Source: a bacterium
Lineage (GTDB): Bacteria > UBP18 > UBA7526
Assembly (NCBI GenBank): GCA_030615855.1
Contig: JAUWYL010000035.1
Location: 1-7,419 of the forward strand
Reading direction: 5' to 3'
DNA length: 7,419 nucleotides
The notes under the pieces are model-generated. The model worked only from the letters and a program-made list of their open reading frames with translations, had not been told where the DNA came from and made no database searches. Position numbers and translations under genes: made by a program. Below, piece by piece: positions 1 to 4,148 of the stretch (its first letter is position 1; each line of letters begins with the position of its first letter).

Positions 1-822
1 TGGAGGGTGGGACCCCCCTGGTACCAGCCCTTTGCTGACATCTTGAAGCTCTTAAGTAAAGAGACCATATTACCAGAAGGGAGCAGGAGAACCGGTTTCT
101 TAGTCGCACCCTTAATTGGGCTGACTGGTGCAATCCTGGTCTCTACTATGCTCTGGAGATTGAACCTTGCTCCTGAAGTGACCTTCATTGGAGATCTGAT
201 CGTAGTTCTCTACCTCCTCATCCTCCCTTCTTTGGCGGTAATCATCGGCGGCTCTGCCTCTGCCAACCCTTTAGGGGCTACCGGGGCCAGCCGAGAGATG
301 AAATTGGTCCTGGCCTATGAGCTACCTTTCTTGATCGCTATGTTCACTGCCGTGGTAAGTGCAGGGGGGAGCATTAAGATTGGAGAGATCCTAAATTATC
401 AAGCGGCTAACGGTCTTATCTTGGGCAGTCTCTCCGGGGCAATGGCCTTTATCGTCTCTTTACTCTGCATTCAGGCGAAGTTGACCTTCATTCCCTTTGA
501 CATCCCGGAGGCAGAGACGGAGATCATGGCTGGCCCACATATCGAATACTCTGGGCCGGCCTTGGCAGCCTTCAAGTTGACCCGGGCCATGATGCTCTTC
601 GTCCTACCCGTCTTTCTCATCACCATCTTCTGGAGAGGACTCTCCTTTTCGGGAATGAATGCCCTATGGACTATTCTCAAGTATCTCGCTATTTTAGTTA
701 TTATTATTTTAATAAAGAATACCAATCCCCGCGTAAGGATCGACCAAGCTCTGAAATTTTTCTGGTTCCCGGTAACAGGATTGGCTATTCTGGGGATGAT
801 TCTGGCCCTTTTTGGAAAATAA
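1..822 (+). CDS. mbhM: NuoH/MbhM-like membrane anchor subunit of group 4 [NiFe] hydrogenase (5'-truncated by the window edge)
   Basis: This is the membrane subunit that docks the hydrogenase peripheral arm and links electron transfer to ion pumping (complex I NuoH/ND1, MbhM, HyfC family). The reading frame is open from base 1 (W-R-V-G-P-P-W-Y-Q-P-F-A-D), and the family motif RVGPPWxQPxxD normally lies after TM1. The GTG at 7 is therefore an internal valine and the true start is upstream. Visible signatures are GSASANPLGATGASRE (about 250-300), YELPF with the conserved glutamate of the quinone/E-channel region (316-330), PFDIPEAETE (493-522), EYSG (546-557), and the C-terminal NPRVRIDQALKFFW, which is typical of hydrogenase rather than Nuo versions. 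About seven hydrophobic segments remain. The stop is followed 18 bases later by the CbiM-like gene. The family call is secure. The choice of Mbh over Hyf/Ech naming is inferred from the Mrp-type genes downstream. Confidence 0.93.
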   Translation, partial: WRVGPPWYQPFADILKLLSKETILPEGSRRTGFLVAPLIGLTGAILVSTMLWRLNLAPEVTFIGDLIVVLYLLILPSLAVIIGGSASANPLGATGASREMKLVLAYELPFLIAMFTAVVSAGGSIKIGEILNYQAANGLILGSLSGAMAFIVSLLCIQAKLTFIPFDIPEAETEIMAGPHIEYSGPALAAFKLTRAMMLFVLPVFLITIFWRGLSFSGMNALWTILKYLAILVIIILIKNTNPRVRIDQALKFFWFPVTGLAILGMILALFGK

Positions 823-824
823 AC

Positions 825-836
825 TAAGGAGGAGGA
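825..836 (+). promoter_or_regulatory. Strong Shine-Dalgarno for cbiM-like gene
   Basis: The purine tract taaggaggagga contains AAGGAGG and sits about 5-8 bases before the ATG at 841. It is one of the two strongest ribosome binding sites in the window. Only 18 bases separate the preceding stop from this start, so no room exists for a separate leader or riboswitch. This suggests translation from a shared transcript with the NuoH-like gene. Confidence 0.75.
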
Positions 837-840
837 GAAG

Positions 841-1578
841 ATGCATATTCCAGATGGGTTTCTATCGAGAAATATCTGCGGAGCAATGGGAATGGTTGCT
901 CTGGCAGTGATTAGCTATTGTATCCGAAGGGCTCGGGCAATGCTCTTTGAGAAAGTAAAGGTTCTAAAGACAAAATTAGTTACTGCCCAAGGGCCGGGCG
1001 TGGGAAAATACTCTACTAAGAGTATCTTGAGCGCTCTGGGCAGAAAGAAGGCATCCTTGATGGGAGTAGTGGGAGGATTTGTCTTCGCCGCTCAGATGCT
1101 CAACTTTCCTGTCAAGTATGGAACGAGTGGCCATCTGGTAGGTGGAGTACTAGCCGCTATTTTATTGGGGCCTTTTGAGGCAGCGATAGTAATGACCATC
1201 ATTTTGGCCGTTCAGGCCTTCCTCTTCGCAGATGGTGGGATCTTCGCCTTAGGGGCAAACATATTCAATATGGGAATCCTTGCTACCGTGGGAGGATACT
1301 ATCTTTATTATTTCCTAAAGAAAATTCTGTCTGGAAAGAGAGGGATGCTATTTTCTGCCTTTATTGCTGCCTGGCTCTCTGTGGTATCAGCTTCCATTGC
1401 CTGCTCTTTTGAGTTAGGATTTAGCAGGACCTATCCCTTATCCCGAACCTTGCCCGCTATGGTCAATCTCCATATCTTGATCGGCCTCTGCGAGGCCTTG
1501 ATTACCGTTGGAATATTAACTCTCCTCTTAAAAGTTAAGCCGGAACTACTCAAAGAGGAGGTGGGAGATGAGACTTAA
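841..1578 (+). CDS. cbiM: CbiM/NikM-type substrate-specific membrane component of an ECF nickel/cobalt transporter
   Basis: Integral membrane protein (245 aa) that binds Ni2+ or Co2+ for uptake. The N-terminus MHIPDGFLS is the hallmark of the family: in NikM2 the amino terminus and His2 are metal ligands. Other family motifs are FAAQMLNFPV (82-91), GTSGHLVGG with His98, a second metal ligand by homology (94-102), QAFLFADGGIFALGANIFNMG (125-145, split by family-variable residues) and HILIGLCEALIT near the C-terminus. About six to seven membrane segments are apparent. The loop after TM1 (about residues 30-71, with many Lys/Arg) looks roughly 25 residues longer than I expect for CbiM. It overlaps the next gene by 11 bases. 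Metal specificity cannot be read from sequence. Nickel is inferred because the neighbours encode a [NiFe] enzyme, and cobalt for cobalamin synthesis is the alternative. No CbiQ or CbiO gene is seen here. Confidence 0.95.
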   Translation: MHIPDGFLSRNICGAMGMVALAVISYCIRRARAMLFEKVKVLKTKLVTAQGPGVGKYSTKSILSALGRKKASLMGVVGGFVFAAQMLNFPVKYGTSGHLVGGVLAAILLGPFEAAIVMTIILAVQAFLFADGGIFALGANIFNMGILATVGGYYLYYFLKKILSGKRGMLFSAFIAAWLSVVSASIACSFELGFSRTYPLSRTLPAMVNLHILIGLCEALITVGILTLLLKVKPELLKEEVGDET

Positions 1579-1855
1579 GTGGTATCATCTGGGGTTGATT
1601 ATCTCTTTACTTTTAGCCGGGTTTCTATCTCCCTTTGCTTCCTCTCTTCCCGATGGCCTGGAAAAGGTGGCAGAGGATTTGGGTTTTATAGAAAAGGGGA
1701 AGGTTATCCTCTCCTCACCCCTGGCTGACTATCTCTTTCCCGGAATAGAGAGTGAGAGATTAGCTACCTCCTTAGCCGGAATAATCGGGGTATTATTAGT
1801 GTCTGGTTTGGCCTGGAAATTGGAGAGACTTCTTATTAAGGGAATAAAGGAATGA
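1568..1855 (+). CDS. PDGLE-domain small membrane protein, CbiN/NikN-like partner of CbiM
   Basis: Small protein of 95 aa with two transmembrane segments (about residues 7-24 and 67-84) flanking an extracytoplasmic loop. The loop starts SSLPDGLEKVAEDLGF (PDGLE at 28-32) and ends with PLADYLFPG (51-59), the pattern of the PDGLE domain found as a separate protein or fused to the C-terminus of NikM/CbiM. Such two-helix proteins act as accessory components in metal loading of the M component. The start at 1568 overlaps the cbiM stop by 11 bases and has a GGAGGTG Shine-Dalgarno (1557-1563) inside the cbiM coding end, so translational coupling is likely. The protein ends directly after a basic helix (KLERLLIKGIKE). 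No energising components follow: the next 245 bases are non-coding and then hydrogenase genes resume. Confidence 0.9.
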   Translation: MRLKWYHLGLIISLLLAGFLSPFASSLPDGLEKVAEDLGFIEKGKVILSSPLADYLFPGIESERLATSLAGIIGVLLVSGLAWKLERLLIKGIKE

Positions 1856-1914
1856 ATCCCGCCCCTCTTTCCTTAAACCGACAAAATAATTCTATAGAAA
1901 GTTCAAATATCTTT

Positions 1915-1952
1915 CTCGAGGTATCGGAATTTGAATAAATTCCGATACCGAG
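1915..1952. repeat. Perfect 13-bp inverted repeat with extended stem (hairpin 1)
   Basis: The arm GGTATCGGAATTT (1920-1932) is the exact reverse complement of AAATTCCGATACC (1937-1949), with a 4-base loop GAAT. With a two-base bulge the stem can extend through CTCG (1915-1918) pairing with CGAG (1949-1952), in which case the first G-C pair of the inner stem is rearranged. No U-tract follows on either strand, so it is not a standard terminator. It could be a dispersed palindromic (REP/MITE-like) unit, an operator, or an mRNA stabilising stem. Confidence 0.8.
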
Positions 1953-1963
1953 GATTAGAAGGT

Positions 1964-1991
1964 CTGGGGGAAAGAATCTGCTTACTCCCAG
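1964..1991. repeat. Imperfect 7-bp inverted repeat (hairpin 2)
   Basis: CTGGGGG (1964-1970) pairs with CTCCCAG (1985-1991) with one G-U pair across a 14-base loop. It is weak on its own, but it lies between two perfect palindromes and may be part of the same structured unit. Confidence 0.4.
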
Positions 1992-2000
1992 GGGGTGACA

Positions 2001-2035
2001 GGGAATTTTTCCGAACTATTGCAGGAAAAATTCCC
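2001..2035. repeat. Perfect 12-bp inverted repeat (hairpin 3)
   Basis: GGGAATTTTTCC (2001-2012) is the exact reverse complement of GGAAAAATTCCC (2024-2035), with an 11-base loop. The stem has no trailing T-run and ends about 65 bases before the small-subunit start. It fits a repeat element or a regulatory stem in the leader of the catalytic genes. Confidence 0.8.
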
Positions 2036-2040
2036 GCCAG

Positions 2041-2079
2041 AGGGGCAAAGCCCCTATGGAAGTATTCCCGAAGGGGATA
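2041..2079. repeat. Two adjoining short hairpins upstream of the small-subunit gene (hairpins 4 and 5)
   Basis: AGGGGC (2041-2046) pairs exactly with GCCCCT (2050-2055) over a 3-base loop. Immediately after, TATTCCC (2063-2069) pairs with GGGGATA (2073-2079) with one G-U pair over a GAA loop. Both are compact and sit just before the ribosome binding site at 2088-2094. If they form in RNA they could insulate or expose that site. They could equally be the distal part of a dispersed palindromic repeat. Confidence 0.55.
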
Positions 2080-2087
2080 TCTTGGGC

Positions 2088-2094
2088 AAGGAGG
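2088..2094 (+). promoter_or_regulatory. Shine-Dalgarno AAGGAGG that fixes the small-subunit start
   Basis: AAGGAGG lies 6 bases before the ATG at 2101, an ideal spacing. By contrast, the in-frame ATG at 2056 is preceded by the AGGGGC/GCCCCT hairpin and no ribosome binding site. This supports 2101 as the true start. Confidence 0.8.
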
Positions 2095-2100
2095 GGCGGG

Positions 2101-2517
2101 ATGAAACTAAAGGATTGGGCCTTTAAAAAATCCCCCTGGATATTCCATCTCGGCGCCGGCTCCTGTAACAACTGCGACATCGAGCTTTTAGACTGTATCA
2201 CACCGAAGTTCGATGTGGAGAGGTTTGGAATTCTACTGGTGGGTAGCCCGAGACATGCCGATTGCCTGGTAATCACTGGAATTGTCACCAAGAAGGTTCT
2301 CCCCAGACTCAAGAGAGTCTATAAGCAGACCCCAGATCCAAAGATAGTTATCGCTGTGGGTGCTTGTGCCTGTTCTGGGGGAATCTTTCGGGATGGTTAC
2401 AATATGGCGGGACCAGTGGATAGGGTTATTCCCGTAGATGTCTATATCCCGGGTTGCCCTCCCAAGCCAGAGGCCATTATCTCAGGAATAGTTAAGGCTT
2501 TGGGGGACATGAAATGA
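2101..2517 (+). CDS. mbhJ: [NiFe] hydrogenase small subunit, MbhJ/NuoB-like (proximal [4Fe-4S] cluster)
   Basis: The 138-aa electron-transfer subunit next to the NiFe site, on the cytoplasmic face. It carries a single [4Fe-4S] cluster, as in group 4 hydrogenases and NuoB. The likely ligands are all present: Cys22 and Cys25 (AGSCNNCDIE), Cys89 (VGACACSGGIF) and Cys119 (IPGCPPKPE). Other family marks are SPW at the N-terminus, FDVERFGILLVGSPRHADCLVITG (about 37-60, conserved in pieces) and PVDVYIPG. The length fits group 4 small subunits, which lack the extra clusters of group 1 enzymes. Starting at 2056 would add 15 residues encoded by the hairpin region that look unrelated to the family, so I chose 2101 with its AAGGAGG site. 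Cys32, Cys55 and Cys91 are extra cysteines. Its stop overlaps the next start (ATGA), indicating translational coupling with the 30-kDa subunit. Confidence 0.95.
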   Translation: MKLKDWAFKKSPWIFHLGAGSCNNCDIELLDCITPKFDVERFGILLVGSPRHADCLVITGIVTKKVLPRLKRVYKQTPDPKIVIAVGACACSGGIFRDGYNMAGPVDRVIPVDVYIPGCPPKPEAIISGIVKALGDMK

Positions 2518-2945
2518 AAGAGGATGTAGTCAAAGAGATTAAGAAAAAGTTTTCTGAAGGAATAAAAGATTTTCAAGAGAAATCAAAGAAGAGGGTATAC
2601 TTTACCATTGATAAGAAGGATCTCTTAGGGGTGATAGAATATCTCTTTAATAATCTTGAAGCACGTTTTATCACCGAGACTGGTCTAGATACTCGAGCAG
2701 GAATAGAGATTTTGTATCACTTCTCCTTTGATGAATTAGATAAGATAGTTACTATTCGTACTCTGTTAGATCGGAAGAAACCAGAAGTAGAATCTGTCGT
2801 TTCCATTATCAAAGGCGCAGAGTGGATTGAAAGGGAAATATACGATATCCTGGGAGTGAGGTTCAAGAATCATCCCAACCTGAAGAGGTTCATCCTGGCC
2901 GAGGATTGGCCCAAGGGAAAGTATCCTTATCGGAAGGTGAAATAG
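2514..2945 (+). CDS. mbhK: Hydrogenase 30-kDa-type subunit, MbhK/NuoC-like
   Basis: A 143-aa soluble protein of the complex I 30-kDa family, which packs against the large subunit and has no cofactor. The diagnostic C-terminal block is present: EWIEREIYDILGVRF (103-117) then NHPNLKRFIL (119-128) and EDWPKGKYPYRK (130-141), matching the family pattern ERExYDxxGxxFxxHPxLxR...DDWP...P.RK. The N-terminal 30 residues are very lysine-rich and charged, and probably helical. It is compact relative to NuoC of respiratory complex I, as expected for Mbh/Ech-type enzymes. Start and stop are tightly packed: ATGA overlap with the small-subunit gene upstream, and the large-subunit ATG follows its stop directly. 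The ribosome binding site is weak (GGGGG at 2502-2506), so translation probably depends on coupling to the upstream gene. Confidence 0.92.
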   Translation: MKEDVVKEIKKKFSEGIKDFQEKSKKRVYFTIDKKDLLGVIEYLFNNLEARFITETGLDTRAGIEILYHFSFDELDKIVTIRTLLDRKKPEVESVVSIIKGAEWIEREIYDILGVRFKNHPNLKRFILAEDWPKGKYPYRKVK

Positions 2946-4148
2946 ATGGCAGAGAAGAAAAGGACCATAATTCCTATCGGTCCCTACCATCCCCTGCAAG
3001 AGGAGCCAGAGTTCTTCCTCCTGGGAGTAGAAGGGGAGAAGGTAGTGGACATCGAATGGAAGACAGGATATAACCATCGGGGGATAGAGAGGATAGCTGA
3101 GACCAAGTCCTATGACCAGGTTACTTTCCTGGTGGAGAGGGTCTGCGGAATCTGTTCTACCTCTCACCCCATAGCCTACTGCAATGCCATGGAGGATTTG
3201 GCGGGTATCGAGATCCCGGAGAGGGCAAAGTATATCCGGAGCATTATTGCTGAACTGGAGAGGATCCATAGCCATCTCCTCTGGGTGGGATTGGCCGGAC
3301 ACTTCTTAGGTTACAATACGGTCTGGATGTGGTCCTGGAAGTATCGGGAACCGGTCCTGGATATCATGGAGGCCATAAGCGGTAACCGGCAGAACTATGC
3401 CATGCTGAAGATAGGAGGGGTGAGGAGGGACATCGAGGAGAGTGACATCCCAAAGATTCTAAAGATGGTGGAAAAGCTAGTTCCTAACTTAGATCTCTTG
3501 ACTGGTGCGATAACCGATGATCCAGTACTCCATGTTCGATTGAAGGGAGTAGGAATTCTGACCAAAGAGGAGGCCCGGAACTATGGGGCAACCGGACCCA
3601 CTGCCCGGGCAAGTGGACTTCCCTTTGATGCGCGCCGGGATTCTCCCTACGCTGCCTATGATTTAGTGGACTGGAAGGTCATTACCCGCCAGGAGGGGGA
3701 TGTCTTCGCCAAGGTAGTGGTAAGATTACTGGAGATGTACGAGTCGGTGAAGATCATCAAAGAGTGCCTGATGAGATTGAGAAAGGTAAAGACAGAAATC
3801 GCCATTAAGGTGGAGGAGATTCCTCCTGGAGAGGGGATCGGCCATCCCGAAGCACCCCGGGGAGAGGTATTTCACTATATCCGCTCAGACGGAACCAATC
3901 GGCCAGTGCGGCATAAGATAAGGGCGCCCAGTTTTTGTAATGTCCCCACCTTCCGGGCCACGGTCATAGGAGAGACGATATCCGATGCCACCATAATATT
4001 GGCTGCAGTAGACCCCTGCTATTGCTGTACCGAGAGGATGGCGGTGGTGGATAAGAGAACGGGAAAGAAGGAAATGAATGGTTTCGATCTCATTAGGCTA
4101 TCTCAAGAGAAGACTAAGGATTTGAGAAGAAAGATGTTGGGGAAATGA
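2946..4148 (+). CDS. mbhL: [NiFe] hydrogenase large (catalytic) subunit, group 4, MbhL/NuoD-like
   Basis: The 400-aa catalytic subunit that holds the Ni-Fe(CN)2CO site and interconverts H+ and H2. All four nickel-ligand cysteines are present: the N-terminal motif ERVCGICSTSH (Cys67, Cys70, His74) and the C-terminal motif DPCYCCTER (Cys358, Cys361). This separates it from NuoD of complex I and from Mbx/Mbs-type relatives, where these cysteines are partly or fully lost. The N-terminus IPIGPYHPLQEEP and GYNHRGIE (41-48) are family-typical, and the GATGPTARASG block lies near residues 214-224. The 36 residues after Arg364 (MAVVDKR...) resemble the C-terminal tail of HycE-type subunits, which is removed by a maturation endopeptidase; cleavage after Arg364 is inferred, not seen. 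Cys360 between the two ligands is an extra cysteine where serine is common. It has an AAGGTGA ribosome site (2934-2940) and a 4-base overlap with the next gene. Confidence 0.96.
   Translation: MAEKKRTIIPIGPYHPLQEEPEFFLLGVEGEKVVDIEWKTGYNHRGIERIAETKSYDQVTFLVERVCGICSTSHPIAYCNAMEDLAGIEIPERAKYIRSIIAELERIHSHLLWVGLAGHFLGYNTVWMWSWKYREPVLDIMEAISGNRQNYAMLKIGGVRRDIEESDIPKILKMVEKLVPNLDLLTGAITDDPVLHVRLKGVGILTKEEARNYGATGPTARASGLPFDARRDSPYAAYDLVDWKVITRQEGDVFAKVVVRLLEMYESVKIIKECLMRLRKVKTEIAIKVEEIPPGEGIGHPEAPRGEVFHYIRSDGTNRPVRHKIRAPSFCNVPTFRATVIGETISDATIILAAVDPCYCCTERMAVVDKRTGKKEMNGFDLIRLSQEKTKDLRRKMLGK

Larger units (their letters stand above)
1856..2100. other. Intergenic region with a cluster of inverted repeats between the metal transporter and catalytic genes
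   Basis: At 245 bases this is the only sizeable non-coding gap in the window. I see at least five inverted repeats, spanning 1915-2079 (the main ones are listed separately), and no convincing -35/-10 promoter. No T-run follows any stem, so none reads as an intrinsic terminator. A frame opening with ATG at 2056 runs into the small-subunit gene, but its 15 extra residues do not match the family N-terminus. The region may hold dispersed palindromic repeats, an RNA processing or attenuation structure, or a hidden promoter; sequence alone does not decide. Confidence 0.6.

Noticed and set aside
471-725. Minus-strand open frame inside the NuoH-like gene
   Set aside because: It is antisense to strongly conserved membrane-subunit coding sequence and has no recognisable features.
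823-840. Cobalamin or NiCo riboswitch before the cbiM-like gene
   Set aside because: Only 18 bases separate the genes, and they are mostly the Shine-Dalgarno sequence. There is no space for an aptamer.
1870-1912. Sigma-70 type promoter for the catalytic genes
   Set aside because: AT-rich stretches such as ttctataga exist, but I found no pair of -35/-10 boxes at suitable spacing that I would defend.
1915-2035. Intrinsic transcription terminators at the two perfect palindromes
   Set aside because: Neither stem is followed by a T-run on either strand, and hairpin 1 has an A/T-rich inner stem. Termination is possible only by an unusual mechanism.
1856-2100. CRISPR array or tRNA/ncRNA gene in the intergenic gap
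   Set aside because: The inverted repeats differ from each other in sequence and are not direct repeats with spacers. No cloverleaf or known RNA signature is visible.
2016-2312. Minus-strand open frame over the palindrome region and small-subunit start
   Set aside because: It overlaps the well-supported small-subunit gene, shows no domain, and part of it is the inverted-repeat DNA.
2766-3302. Long open frame on the minus strand (about 178 codons)
   Set aside because: It lies fully under the 30-kDa and large-subunit genes, whose family motifs are clear, and its translation has no recognisable domain. It is an antisense shadow.
2101-4148. Assignment as respiratory NADH dehydrogenase (NuoB-C-D) or as Mbx/Mbs sulfur-reducing complex
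   Set aside because: The large subunit keeps all four Ni-ligand cysteines (CGIC and DPCYCC), which those complexes lack or have altered, and a Ni transporter lies next to it.
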